Assembly (NCBI GenBank): GCA_030145015.1 | Contig: JAQYWI010000066.1 | Location: 1 to 24,106 of the forward strand | Length of the DNA: 24,106 nucleotides | Source: Desulfobacterales bacterium | Lineage (GTDB): Bacteria > Desulfobacterota > Desulfobacteria > Desulfobacterales > JAHEIW01 | Direction of reading: 5' to 3' | Notes under the pieces: model-generated | What the model was told of the DNA's origin: nothing | What the model saw: only the letters and a program-made list of their open reading frames with translations | Databases searched by the model: none | Made by a program: the position numbers and the translations under genes | In this document: positions 16,215 to 24,106 of the stretch, one piece after another | Numbering within the stretch: position 1 is the stretch's first letter | Layout: each line of letters opens with the position of its first letter

Positions 16215-17381
16215 TTACCGGCTATCCCTGTTGACGCATTTTTCGGGTACCAGAACACAGCCTTCCATGAGACGCCTTGCCGTGCGGCCCAATATCGCCT
16301 CCTTGTAATTAAAATTGCCCCCGGTTTCTTCTACAACCGCACCCATTTCAATGATACCGCCGGGATGGCCGAGCCGCATGATTTCTTTTTTGCCTGCTTC
16401 CGGTGACATCAGATCGTGAACCACTGTTCCGGGAATCCTGGCGGCACCCGCCGCCGCAACTGCGCCGCTGACGGCAAAGGATTTATGCAGGGTTCCCATG
16501 GACATTATACGGGCCACAAAATCGACCTCGGCAACATCGACGGCTTTGCCGCCCAGGGTTTGGTATGATTTCGGCGCACTGACCCATGCAATTTTGGGAA
16601 CAGCCTGGCTACGTTGGGTGGCTTCTTCGATGGTTTCTGCGATTCCAATTTCAACAGCCACTGCGCACCTGATAGACTCTAAGTGCGCTTTAATGGTTTC
16701 ATCTGTGTCAATTCTTTCGATCTCTGTTCCTTCCAAATCGAGGACGGCAGCCCGGACCAACACCACCGGGTTGGCCGCATCGATAATGGTTAATTCGATA
16801 TGACCCATTCCCGCAACATCCAAATTATCTTTGACGTTTCCGGTGGGAAAGAGCTTTCCCGTCAGCGATCCGCCCGGATCGGAAAAACGCAGGATGATTT
16901 TGCTACCGCTACCGGGGACACCGGAAATTTCATAGTCCCCCGCTTCATCGAAGCGTCCATCTTTGACCGGTACTTCGGCAACGATCAGTTTGTCGGTATT
17001 GATCTGATGGATTCGGACACGGGTGACGGGTTCAGTTGCCGCAATCAAACCTTCATCCACGGCAAAGGGTCCGACAGCGGAAGACATGTTACCACAGTTA
17101 CCCTTGAAATCCACCAGCGGACGGTCAATTGAAACCTGACCGAAATTGTAAACGACATCATAGTCGGGCGATGCGGATGGACTGATAATGGCGACCTTGC
17201 TGGTGGTCGATACCGCCCCGCCGACCCCATCTATCTGACGCCGGTTCGGATCCGGGCTGCCGTAAGCCGCTAGAAGCACGGCATCACGCGCTCCTGGATC
17301 AGAGGGAAGGTGATTGGCATGGAAAAAAAGTCCTTTGCTGGTGCCGCCCCGCATTAAAACCGCCGGTATCCGATTTTGCAT
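16215..17381 (-). CDS. prpF: PrpF-family isomerase (2-methylaconitate / aconitate cis-trans isomerase)
   Basis: 388 residues. It opens with PAVLMRGGTSKGLFF, the PrpF N-terminal signature. Candidate catalytic Lys62 (in TTSKVAI) and Cys96 (in GNCGNMSSAVGPFA) are 34 residues apart, the same distance as Lys73 and Cys107 in Shewanella PrpF. A later block AVSGAVAAAGAARIPGTV and the C-terminal HPGGIIEM motif also fit. PrpF enzymes move a double bond or isomerise cis/trans in methylaconitate, aconitate or related unsaturated tricarboxylates. GGGGAG lies about 8 nt before ATG 17381. It is divergent from tcuA, and without prpB/prpC/acnD nearby it more likely serves aconitate or tricarballylate use than the methylcitrate cycle. 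Confidence 0.88.
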   Translation of the reverse strand: MQNRIPAVLMRGGTSKGLFFHANHLPSDPGARDAVLLAAYGSPDPNRRQIDGVGGAVSTTSKVAIISPSASPDYDVVYNFGQVSIDRPLVDFKGNCGNMSSAVGPFAVDEGLIAATEPVTRVRIHQINTDKLIVAEVPVKDGRFDEAGDYEISGVPGSGSKIILRFSDPGGSLTGKLFPTGNVKDNLDVAGMGHIELTIIDAANPVVLVRAAVLDLEGTEIERIDTDETIKAHLESIRCAVAVEIGIAETIEEATQRSQAVPKIAWVSAPKSYQTLGGKAVDVAEVDFVARIMSMGTLHKSFAVSGAVAAAGAARIPGTVVHDLMSPEAGKKEIMRLGHPGGIIEMGAVVEETGGNFNYKEAILGRTARRLMEGCVLVPEKCVNRDSR

Positions 17382-17523
17382 GTTCAGATCTCCCCATTTA
17401 ATTTAGTCAAAATTTTAGGATAGAAACAGATCGAAAACAAACCGTTTCATAATTTTTAAAAATGATCAAACAAATTGAACATACAAAACTTGGACACCTG
17501 AAATCAATATCCTTTCTTTTTTA

Positions 17524-17551
17524 TTGCGGCATATCCGAATTCCTGTATAAG
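17524..17551 (+). promoter_or_regulatory. Weak candidate promoter for the tcu operon
   Basis: In the 201-bp prpF/tcuA divergent gap, TTGCGG (17524-17529) and TATAAG (17546-17551) are 16 nt apart, with the start codon 31 nt further on. The -10 box is decent and the -35 box weak. The gap also has AT-rich tracts and must carry the prpF promoter. No regulator gene is adjacent. Confidence 0.25.
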
Positions 17552-17582
17552 TTAAAATCATTCTCCTGCTGCTGAGAAAGCA

Positions 17583-18995
17583 ATGCCAAATATTGAACAA
17601 ATAAAAACAGACGTTCTGGTCGTTGGCGGCGGCAATGCCGCGCTCTGTGCGGCAATGACCGCGCGGGAAGCCGGTGCCAGGGTCCTGGTGCTTGAAAGCG
17701 CGCCCCAAGATTTCCGGGGCGGTAACAGCCGGCACACGCGCAACATCCGTTATGTGCACCATCGCGGCAATGACTGCCTGACGGGACCCTATCTCGAAGA
17801 TGAGTTCTGGGACGATTTGCTCCAGGTGACCGGCGGAAAAACGAATACGCAACTTGCCCGCTTGACGATTCGCGAATCGGCGGATTTAGGCCGATGGATG
17901 AATGCCCACGGCTGTCATTTTCAACCGCCGCTGCGGGGCACACTCCATCTGGCACGAACCAATGCCCATTTCCTTGGCGGGGGCAAGGCTTTGATGAATG
18001 CATACTACGCCGCAGCCGGCAAGCTGGGTGTCGGGATAATGTACGAGGCCGATGTCCGCGATCTTGAAATACGCGACGGCAAATTCGAGGCGGCGATTTT
18101 TGAGTTCCAGGGCGTTCCCCAGAAAGTGCGGGCCAAAAGTGTGGTTGTGGCTTCCGGTGGATTTCAGGCGAATCCCACCTGGCTGAAGGAATGCTGGGGA
18201 GAAACCGCGGACAACTTTCTCATCCGCGGCAGTCCTTACGACAAGGGACGGCCGTTGCGGGTGCTGCTCGACCGTGGCGCCAGGCCCGTAGGCGACCCGC
18301 GGCAGTGCCATGCGGTGGCGATCGACGCGCGGGCACCGAAATACGATGGGGGGATTGTCACGCGATTAGACTGTGTTTCCTTTGGAATCGTCGTCAACAA
18401 GCACGCCCGGCGTTTCTACGATGAAGGTGAGGACTTCTGGCCCAAACGATACGCCATCTGGGGCCGGTTGGTTGCACGGCAACCCGACCAGATTGCCTAT
18501 TCGATTATCGATTCAAAGTCGATCGACCAGTTTATGCCTTCGGTTTTTCCGCCGATTGAGGCCAATACGATCGGTGAGCTGGCCACCAAGTTGGAGCTCG
18601 ACCCTTCCGCGCTTGAAGCGGTCGTGGCCGCGTTCAATAAGTCGGTACAACCCGGTACGTTCGATCCATCTATTTTAGATGACTGTGCGACCAAGGGGCT
18701 GGAGCCGCCCAAGAGTCATTGGGCGCGACCTTTGGATACCCCTCCATTTTACGGGTATCCGCTCCGGCCCGGGATCACCTTTACTTACCTCGGCATCACC
18801 ATCAATGAGAAGGCGCAGGTGGTCATGCAGGACGACCGCACCGCGCCGAACATCTTTGCGGCCGGCGAGATCATGGCCGGCAATATTCTGGGTCAAGGAT
18901 ACCTGGCCGGATTCGGGCTGACGATCGGCACCGTTTTTGGCCGTATCGCCGGAAAGGAGGCTGCACGTTTTGCCATCGACGGATCTGCTGAATGA
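17583..18995 (+). CDS. tcuA: FAD-dependent tricarballylate dehydrogenase
   Basis: 470 residues, close to Salmonella TcuA. The FAD-binding N-terminus is DVLVVGGGNAALCAAMTARE with the dinucleotide motif GGGNAA (15-20). It has GGNSRHTRNIRYVH near residues 46-60 and VVVASGGFQANP in the middle. The C-terminal block FAAGEIMAGNILGQGYLAGFGLTIG is shared by the fumarate reductase/TcuA flavoprotein family. TcuA oxidises tricarballylate to cis-aconitate, with electrons going to TcuB. No strong ribosome site precedes ATG 17583, but the start fits family N-termini. It overlaps tcuB by 26 nt. No Tat or Sec signal is present, so the enzyme is cytoplasmic. In an anaerobe it could also run as an aconitate reductase; sequence does not tell the direction. 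Confidence 0.9.
   Translation: MPNIEQIKTDVLVVGGGNAALCAAMTAREAGARVLVLESAPQDFRGGNSRHTRNIRYVHHRGNDCLTGPYLEDEFWDDLLQVTGGKTNTQLARLTIRESADLGRWMNAHGCHFQPPLRGTLHLARTNAHFLGGGKALMNAYYAAAGKLGVGIMYEADVRDLEIRDGKFEAAIFEFQGVPQKVRAKSVVVASGGFQANPTWLKECWGETADNFLIRGSPYDKGRPLRVLLDRGARPVGDPRQCHAVAIDARAPKYDGGIVTRLDCVSFGIVVNKHARRFYDEGEDFWPKRYAIWGRLVARQPDQIAYSIIDSKSIDQFMPSVFPPIEANTIGELATKLELDPSALEAVVAAFNKSVQPGTFDPSILDDCATKGLEPPKSHWARPLDTPPFYGYPLRPGITFTYLGITINEKAQVVMQDDRTAPNIFAAGEIMAGNILGQGYLAGFGLTIGTVFGRIAGKEAARFAIDGSAE
18953..18960 (+). promoter_or_regulatory. Ribosome binding site deciding the tcuB start
   Basis: AAAGGAGG lies 9 nt before TTG 18970, inside the end of tcuA. This favours TTG 18970 over the upstream in-frame TTG 18937, which has no ribosome site. 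Confidence 0.65.
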
Positions 18996-20073
18996 GGCCG
19001 AACGAATGATGACGATCTGTAATGCCTGCCGCTATTGTGAGGGATTCTGCGCGGTTTACCCGGCTATGGAGTTGCGCCGAACCTTCTCCGAGCAGGATTT
19101 GAAGTACCTGGCGAATCTCTGCCACAATTGCCGCGGGTGTTATTATGCCTGCCAGTATGCCCCTCCGCATGAGTTCGCCGTAAACATCCCCAAGACCTTC
19201 TCCGAGCTAAGGCTTGAGATATACCAGAATTTTACCCGGCCTGGTTTTTTGTCCGGCATGTTTCAACGTAATGGAATGTGGGTGGCGATGATCTCAAGTT
19301 TGTGCATCCTAATCCTGCTGCTGCTGGTATTTTTTTTCCAAACCCCATCCGTGGTTTTCGCGACGCACCTCGGTGAGAATGCATTCTACAAAGTAATACC
19401 CTACTGGTTTATGGTCATACCTTTTTCGGCTCTGGCGATATATATTTTTATAAATCTCTTGATGGGGGTAATAAATTTTTGGTATGAAACAGGTGGTCAG
19501 CTGGGTGAGCTAATCGATCCTCGTGCGAACTCGCAGGCGATCAAGGATGTCTTGCAGCTCAAATATCTGGATGGGGGCGGTCACGGGTGCAACTATCCGG
19601 ACGATCGGTTCAGCATGATTAGACGATGGCTCCATCATTGTGTATTTTACGGCTTCCTGCTTTGTTTTGCCTCTACGGCCATCGCCGCTATTTACGACCA
19701 CTTCCTGCACCTGAGCGCACCTTATCCGATCCTGAGCTGGCCCGTCATGCTGGGAACCGTTGGCGGCCTGGCGTTGCTGTTCGGAACGGGAGGGCTGCTT
19801 TTTCTCAAACGCAAAATGGATACCGCGCCTGCGACGCACCGCGCATTGGGTATGGACGTCGCTTTTCAGGTGCTGCTGTTTTTCGCCAGTCTTACGGGAT
19901 TGCTGCTGCTGATTTTGAGGGAGACACCGGCCATGGGGACCTTGCTTGCCGCTCACCTTGGTGTGGTGGCCGGTCTTTTCATCACGATGCCTTATGGTAA
20001 ATTCGTGCATGCTGTCTATCGTTACGCTGCTCTGGTTCGAAATGCGGTCGAACAGTCGCGCGGTGGACCTTAA
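18970..20073 (+). CDS. tcuB: Tricarballylate utilisation Fe-S / membrane protein
   Basis: 367 residues from TTG 18970. Two [4Fe-4S] motifs of the form C-x2-C-x2-C-x3-C are present: Cys17, 20, 23, 27 and Cys51, 54, 57, 61. The first lies in ICNACRYCEGFC and resembles the start of Salmonella TcuB/CitB. From about residue 105 there are six or so membrane segments with conserved-looking histidines (for example RRWLHHCVFYGF), likely for heme b. TcuB reoxidises the FADH2 of TcuA and passes electrons to the membrane quinone pool. An upstream TTG at 18937 would add 11 residues but lacks a ribosome site. It is translationally coupled to tcuA by the 26-nt overlap. Confidence 0.9.
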   Translation: MPSTDLLNEAERMMTICNACRYCEGFCAVYPAMELRRTFSEQDLKYLANLCHNCRGCYYACQYAPPHEFAVNIPKTFSELRLEIYQNFTRPGFLSGMFQRNGMWVAMISSLCILILLLLVFFFQTPSVVFATHLGENAFYKVIPYWFMVIPFSALAIYIFINLLMGVINFWYETGGQLGELIDPRANSQAIKDVLQLKYLDGGGHGCNYPDDRFSMIRRWLHHCVFYGFLLCFASTAIAAIYDHFLHLSAPYPILSWPVMLGTVGGLALLFGTGGLLFLKRKMDTAPATHRALGMDVAFQVLLFFASLTGLLLLILRETPAMGTLLAAHLGVVAGLFITMPYGKFVHAVYRYAALVRNAVEQSRGGP

Positions 20074-20080
20074 CGCGAAT

Positions 20081-20173
20081 ATGTCATTAAAATTATTTGC
20101 TAAATCTGTAAAATGTGACAAGTTGGTGATGGCTTGCACTGACTGTCATATGCAAAAATGGAAAACACGGTAA
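20081..20173 (+). CDS. Possible 30-residue peptide with a CxxCH motif
   Basis: A short frame from ATG 20081 begins 8 nt after tcuB and encodes a basic peptide with MACTDCHMQKW, i.e. a CxxCH motif. It has no ribosome site and no signal peptide, so heme attachment is unlikely. It may be chance or a gene remnant in the 199-nt gap before the next gene. Confidence 0.15.
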   Translation: MSLKLFAKSVKCDKLVMACTDCHMQKWKTR

Positions 20174-20272
20174 CGAAATTGATACGCCCTGGGGCGGATG
20201 AATAATGTAGGATTTACACAATTTGTCCGTGGTTTTAAGAATATGATGTGTTTACTACGAAAGGAGGGTAAT

Positions 20273-20680
20273 ATGAAAAAGCTATGCGTGAGAATGGCAG
20301 CAATGGTTTTGATTGTCGGCTTAGTGGTATGCACCACTTTTGGTTCGGCGGGGAGTAAATCTGCCCCACAACTTGTGGTCGTTACACCGGAGGTGGAGCT
20401 CAGTAAAAAAGCGACTGTCGATCTCAAGGGTGTAAATTTTATGCCGGACCAAGAGGTGGCGCTTCTTTTCATAGATGTCGATGGGGTTACGTCGGATATT
20501 GGTTTTGCGGTAGATCCGCAACCGGTTGCCGATAAAACCGGCACCTGGGCGACAACCTGGAAGTGTGGTCGATTTGTTGACAAAAAATTAATAAAAGCAG
20601 GGAGCTATACTGTTAAAGCTGCCGATGTCGATTACAATGTCTTGGCGGAGGCAACCATCACCTTTTATGCGAAAAAATAG
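20273..20680 (+). CDS. Small exported beta-rich protein of unknown function in the tricarboxylate operon
   Basis: 135 residues from ATG 20273, chosen because AAGGAGG (20261-20267) is 5 nt upstream; an in-frame upstream start at 20198 has no such site. The N-terminus MKKLCVRMAAMVLIVGLVV is a Sec signal peptide with probable cleavage near AGS (26-28). Cys20 lacks a good lipobox (VVC). The mature part of about 107 residues is strand-rich. DLKGVNFMPDQEVALLF and a closing GSYTVKAADVD-type hairpin suggest an Ig/IPT-like sandwich, a fold guess only. It sits between tcuB and tctC on the same strand, 87 nt before tctC. A periplasmic accessory role for the TTT system (substrate capture or scaffold) is inference. 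I know no named family. Confidence 0.75.
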   Translation: MKKLCVRMAAMVLIVGLVVCTTFGSAGSKSAPQLVVVTPEVELSKKATVDLKGVNFMPDQEVALLFIDVDGVTSDIGFAVDPQPVADKTGTWATTWKCGRFVDKKLIKAGSYTVKAADVDYNVLAEATITFYAKK

Positions 20681-20766
20681 TACCGGATGGCGCTCGTTTT
20701 ATCCTGCGCTCATCTCGACAACGAATGACGCGCAATAATGGTGTCATAAGCCAAAAGGAGGCCGAC

Positions 20767-21849
20767 ATGCGTAAATATCTGCTATTTATTGGTATCGTTT
20801 CTTTTCTGGTCGTATCCATGACAATGGTACCTATGGTTGAGGGTGCTGATTTTTCGGGTAAAACCATCAAATGGATTATTCCGTTTAACGTGGGTGGCGG
20901 CAGCGATGTCTGGGCCAGGCTCTATTCTCCGTTTCTGCAAAAGTATCTTCCGGGAAATCCGATTGTCGTGGTTAAAAATATGCCCGGGGGCGGCAGCATC
21001 ATCGGCGGTAACTATTTTCACACGCGGGCCAAACCGAACGGACTGACCGTGTTCGGCTCATCGGGTTCAACATCCTTTCCTTATCTTCTGGAAAATCCCA
21101 AGGTCAAATACGACTTCTCAAAATATCAAATCGTATTTGCCACGCCCGTGGGCGGTGTGTGTTACATTAACCCGGATCTGGGCGTAAAATCGGTCAAGGA
21201 TCTCAAAGGTTTCAAAAAACCCTTGCAATATGCCTCTCAGGGGGCAACTTCGCTGGATATTATCCCGCTGTTGGCATTTGATATGCTGGGCCTGAATGTC
21301 AAAGCCGTTTTCGGCTACAAGGGGCGCGGCCCCGGCCGGGTGGCCTTCGAGCAGGGCGAGGTCAACATCGATTATCAGACCACGCCGGCCTATATTAAAA
21401 ACGTGCGGCCGTTGATCCAGCAGGGCAAGGCCACCCCTTTGATGAGCTGGGGAGCACTGGACACCAAAGGCAACATCGTTCGCGATCCGGTTGAGCCGGA
21501 TTTACCCAGCATGCCGGAAGCTTACGAGATGATTTACGGCAAGAAACCTTCCGGACCGGGATTTAATGCCTGGAAAGCGTTCTTCATTGCCGGATTCGGC
21601 ATGCAGAAAGCCGTGTGGTTGCCGGAAAAAACCTCACCGGATATCGTTGCGACATATAGAGACGCGGCGGCCAAGGTGATTGCCGATCCGGAATTCAAGG
21701 AAGTCGTCAAAAAGAGTCTTGGCGGTTACCCGCAGCTGGCCGGAAAAGATGCCGTGGCGGGATTCCAGCAGGTACTGGATGTACCCCAAAAAGACAGGAG
21801 CTGGCTCATCAATTGGATCGAAACCAAATATAACGTTAAAGTCAGATAA
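20767..21849 (+). CDS. tctC: TTT transporter substrate-binding protein
   Basis: 360 residues from ATG 20767, with AAGGAGG (20755-20761) 5 nt upstream; an in-frame start at 20725 lacks a ribosome site and would bury the signal peptide. Sec signal peptide, with cleavage near residue 27 (VEGA). The mature start is DFSGKTIKWIIPFNVGGGSDVWARL, the Bug-family signature, followed by NPIVVVKNMPGGGSIIGGNYF. Such proteins bind a di- or tricarboxylate in the periplasm and hand it to TctA/TctB. It is slightly longer than usual (about 320-330). Its place behind tcuAB makes tricarballylate, aconitate or citrate the leading candidates. Confidence 0.9.
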   Translation: MRKYLLFIGIVSFLVVSMTMVPMVEGADFSGKTIKWIIPFNVGGGSDVWARLYSPFLQKYLPGNPIVVVKNMPGGGSIIGGNYFHTRAKPNGLTVFGSSGSTSFPYLLENPKVKYDFSKYQIVFATPVGGVCYINPDLGVKSVKDLKGFKKPLQYASQGATSLDIIPLLAFDMLGLNVKAVFGYKGRGPGRVAFEQGEVNIDYQTTPAYIKNVRPLIQQGKATPLMSWGALDTKGNIVRDPVEPDLPSMPEAYEMIYGKKPSGPGFNAWKAFFIAGFGMQKAVWLPEKTSPDIVATYRDAAAKVIADPEFKEVVKKSLGGYPQLAGKDAVAGFQQVLDVPQKDRSWLINWIETKYNVKVR

Positions 21850-21868
21850 TTTGTAAGGGAGCCTTATT

Positions 21869-23365
21869 TTGGAGGTCGTCCTTCAGTCTTTGGCTGTCGT
21901 TTTGCAGCCAGCGCACCTGTTGATGCTTATCTGCGGCGTTGTCATGGGTCTGTCCATCGGTATACTTCCCGGTTTGGGCGGTATTGTCGGGATGACCATT
22001 TTGCTGCCGGTCATTTACGGTATGGATCCCCACAGCGCCTTTGGGCTGCTGATCGGGATGGTGGCCGTCATTCCGACCTCGGATACGTTTCCGTCGGTGA
22101 TGATGGGCATCCCGGGCTCTTCGGCATCCCAGGCGACCATCATGGACGGCTATCCGCTGGCCAAAAAAGGAGAGGCGGCGCGGGCACTGGGCGCCGCCTT
22201 TACGGCCTCCTTGATCGGCGGGCTGTTCGGGGCCTTGGTGCTGACCCTTATCATCCCGATTGCCCGCCCCATCGTTCTGGCGTTTGGGTCGCCGGAGCTT
22301 TTTATGCTGGCCCTGCTGGGGATGTCCATGGTGGGGGTGCTGTCGGGCAACAAACCGATCAAAGGCATCCTGGCGGCCGGCATCGGCGTGATGATCGGCG
22401 CCCTGGGGGATGCCCCGGCGGTGCCGGAATATCGTTATACTTTCGGGATTGATTACCTGATGGACGGGGTTCCGCTTGTGGTGGTCGGTTTAGGGTTGTT
22501 TGCTTTTCCCGAAATTGTGGATTTGCTGATTAAGGGTCGTTCCATCTCCGAAGTGCCCACCCTCGGCAAAGGCTGGCTGGACGGGGTCAAAGACACCCTG
22601 AGACACAAATTCATCGTCCTGCGCTGCAGTGTCATCGGCGTCGTCGTCGGTTTTCTACCCGGGCTCGGTGGCTCGGTAGTGGACTGGATCGCTTACGGCC
22701 ATATTATCCAGACCTCCAGGGATCGTGAGAACTTCGGCAAGGGCGACATCCGGGGCGTCATTGCACCGGAGAGTGCCAATAACGCCAAAGAAGGCGGCGG
22801 TTTGATCCCCACCTTTTTGTTCGGCATCCCCGGTTCGGGGTCCATGGCCGTATTTCTGGGAGGGTTGCTGATTCTGGGCATTCAGCCCGGGCCTTCCATG
22901 GTGACGGAACATGTCGATCTGATGTACACCGCCATCTGGAGCCTGGCGCTGGCCAACGTGTTCGGGGCGATCCTCAGCATCGCCCTGTCCAAACCGATTA
23001 CGCGTTTGACCATCATTCCCTTCAGCTATCTGGCGCCGTTTATGGTATTGATCATCACTTTTGCCTGCTATCAGGCGACCCGTAGCTGGGGGGACCTGAT
23101 TGCACTTCTGCTCATGGGGATTTTAGGATGGGTGATGAAGCAATACGGCTGGCCCCGGCCGGCGGCTTTGATCGGATATGTACTTTCGGACAACCTCGAA
23201 ACCTACCTTTTTATTTCCGTGCAACGTTATGGTTTTGAATGGCTCACACGGACCGGTGTGATCGTTCTGGCCGCCATTATCATCGGTTCGCTGGTCATGG
23301 GGGTATTCTATCAGGCCAGAAAGTCTTTTAAAACTAAGGCTTCGGGAGAGGGTAATGGAAAGTAA
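21869..23365 (+). CDS. tctA: TTT transporter large membrane subunit
   Basis: 498 residues, standard for TctA (about 500), with around 11-12 membrane segments. Conserved blocks are GILPGLGG and the repeat-related later GFLPGLGGSVVDW. GIPGSSASQATIMDGYPLAKKG with AARALGAAF is one of the most conserved stretches in the family, and FLFGIPGSGSMAVFLGG is the second. It forms the sodium- or proton-coupled channel for the carboxylate bound by TctC. It starts at TTG 21869 with AAGGGAG (21855-21861) 7 nt before it. It lies 19 nt after tctC and overlaps tctB by 11 nt, so the operon order is tctC-tctA-tctB. Confidence 0.94.
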   Translation: MEVVLQSLAVVLQPAHLLMLICGVVMGLSIGILPGLGGIVGMTILLPVIYGMDPHSAFGLLIGMVAVIPTSDTFPSVMMGIPGSSASQATIMDGYPLAKKGEAARALGAAFTASLIGGLFGALVLTLIIPIARPIVLAFGSPELFMLALLGMSMVGVLSGNKPIKGILAAGIGVMIGALGDAPAVPEYRYTFGIDYLMDGVPLVVVGLGLFAFPEIVDLLIKGRSISEVPTLGKGWLDGVKDTLRHKFIVLRCSVIGVVVGFLPGLGGSVVDWIAYGHIIQTSRDRENFGKGDIRGVIAPESANNAKEGGGLIPTFLFGIPGSGSMAVFLGGLLILGIQPGPSMVTEHVDLMYTAIWSLALANVFGAILSIALSKPITRLTIIPFSYLAPFMVLIITFACYQATRSWGDLIALLLMGILGWVMKQYGWPRPAALIGYVLSDNLETYLFISVQRYGFEWLTRTGVIVLAAIIIGSLVMGVFYQARKSFKTKASGEGNGK

Positions 23366-23855
23366 ATTTCACTATCTGGGATTAATTTTCTCAGCCTTCG
23401 TTATGCTTGCCTTTGGATACGGCATATACGAATCATTATCTTACGCCTATCTGGCAAAAATCTTTCCGCTATATATCAGCCTGGTGCTCTGTGTCCTGGC
23501 CATCATTAACCTTATTCAGGAAATCAAGACTTTTCGCAGAGGCCCCAAAACCGAATCGACCGGAGCCGCCGATCTTGATTCCGAATGGGGTGATTTCGCC
23601 ATGTCGGAAGTTTTGCGAAGATTCTCTGTTTTTATCGTGGTGATTATCGTTCTTTACGCCCTTGTATGGCTGATTGGATATCCACTGAGTATCACCCTGT
23701 TTATCATTATTTTATACCGCTATGTTACCAGGACTAAATGGCACTGGGCGATTGTGGCGGGTCTGGCCGGTCTGGGATTTCTGGCGCTTGTCTCCAAACT
23801 GCTCTATATGGATTGGCCGGAAGGTGTTGTTAAACTGCCCTGGCCGCTGGGTTGA
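23355..23855 (+). CDS. tctB: TTT transporter small membrane subunit
   Basis: 166 residues, four membrane segments, at roughly residues 8-28, 32-52, 92-112 and 127-148, with a charged cytoplasmic linker of about 40 residues between the second and third. This is the TctB plan; TctB proteins share little sequence. It begins inside the end of tctA (11-nt overlap) with a GGGAGAGGG ribosome site, indicating coupling. It ends 18 nt from the convergent oxidoreductase gene. Confidence 0.88.
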   Translation: MESKFHYLGLIFSAFVMLAFGYGIYESLSYAYLAKIFPLYISLVLCVLAIINLIQEIKTFRRGPKTESTGAADLDSEWGDFAMSEVLRRFSVFIVVIIVLYALVWLIGYPLSITLFIIILYRYVTRTKWHWAIVAGLAGLGFLALVSKLLYMDWPEGVVKLPWPLG

Positions 23856-23873
23856 TGGACCAAAATCTTTCCC

Positions 23874-24106
23874 TCAGAGCGCCGGAAAGGATAAACCCGC
23901 AAGATCGGCCTCTGATTTCAATGCCGCGATCACATCGGGCGTTAACGGGATTCCATTTTTAAGACGCGCTGTTTCCGTTCGCTGCTCGGGTTCCCCCGGT
24001 ATTTGTATCTCCTCAAAGCCTTCGGCGAGCGTTTGAGCCTTGACCCGTTTGGCCATTGTCTGCATGCGTTGCTTGAATGCATCAAGAGGCATGAATAGAT
24101 CTGCTT
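23874..24106 (-). CDS. Ldh/MDH-family (type 2 malate/L-lactate dehydrogenase) oxidoreductase, C-terminal fragment
   Basis: The frame is open to the right edge, giving the last 76 or so residues of a longer protein. The tail reads ADLFMPLDAFKQRM and later IQIPGEPEQR followed by NGIPLTPDV, the characteristic C-terminus of the Ldh_2 family (malate, L-lactate, ureidoglycolate or sulfolactate dehydrogenases using NAD(P)). An internal ATG at 24092 is not the start, because similarity continues before it. The catalytic part lies outside the window, so the substrate cannot be told. It converges on tctB with only 18 nt between them. Confidence 0.8.
   Translation of the reverse strand, partial: ADLFMPLDAFKQRMQTMAKRVKAQTLAEGFEEIQIPGEPEQRTETARLKNGIPLTPDVIAALKSEADLAGLSFPAL

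Noticed and set aside
1..24106. CRISPR arrays, tRNA/rRNA genes, insertion sequences, prophage or defence genes
   Set aside because: I found no regularly spaced identical repeats, no tRNA-like cloverleaf or rRNA sequence, and no transposase, integrase or known defence domain in any frame.

Overview
The window looks like a chromosomal segment of a Gram-negative, probably anaerobic bacterium. Gene content and style (AsmA-type envelope protein, tripartite tricarboxylate transporter, many short repeat-like intergenic patches, frequent TTG starts) would fit a Desulfobacterota / Desulfobacterales relative. That placement is an inference from appearance; nothing in the window is a decisive marker. 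I saw no rRNA, tRNA, CRISPR array, transposase or phage gene.

Layout. (1) 1-1396, minus: N-terminal part of a membrane sensor (periplasmic dCache-like domain, two membrane segments, start of a PAS domain) that runs off the left edge. (2) 1686-2831, plus: AI-2E/PerM-family membrane protein. (3) 3031-3414, minus: RidA. The spacer before it carries two diverged copies of a 36-bp repeat, and the spacer after it carries a small hairpin-containing mini-ORF. (4) 3789-9491, plus: an FAD-linked D-2-hydroxyacid (lactate/glycolate-type) dehydrogenase, then a complete PotABCD-type ABC importer in the order ATPase, Tat-exported binding protein, permease, permease. A strong hairpin lies between the binding protein and the first permease. 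(5) 9578-10240, plus: a free-standing B3/B4 (PheRS beta editing-like) domain protein. (6) 10430-14320, minus: an AsmA-family protein followed by an unrecognised 178-residue protein. (7) 14465-15679, plus: a membrane-anchored metallophosphoesterase with an internal twin-arginine motif. (8) 15665-23855: a divergent tricarboxylate-use locus. On the minus strand are prpF and a half-length AbrB-type membrane protein. On the plus strand are tcuA, tcuB, a small exported beta-rich protein, tctC, tctA and tctB. (9) 23874-24106, minus: the C-terminus of an Ldh/MDH-family oxidoreductase running off the right edge.

How the main locus could work. The TctC/TctA/TctB system would import a tricarboxylate such as tricarballylate, aconitate or citrate. 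TcuA, an FAD enzyme, would oxidise tricarballylate to cis-aconitate, and TcuB, an Fe-S membrane protein, would pass the electrons to the membrane quinone pool. PrpF would isomerise trans-aconitate or a related acid to a form aconitase can use. In Salmonella tricarballylate uptake is by the MFS permease TcuC; here a TTT transporter seems to take its place, and prpF plus a half-size AbrB protein sit divergently. The second substrate module (dehydrogenase plus Pot-type importer) is separate, and its substrate cannot be read from sequence.

The most unusual items are the small exported protein inserted between tcuB and tctC, the intercistronic hairpin at 7723-7751, the set of different repeat-like dyads in the gene gaps, and the unrecognised gene behind asmA.
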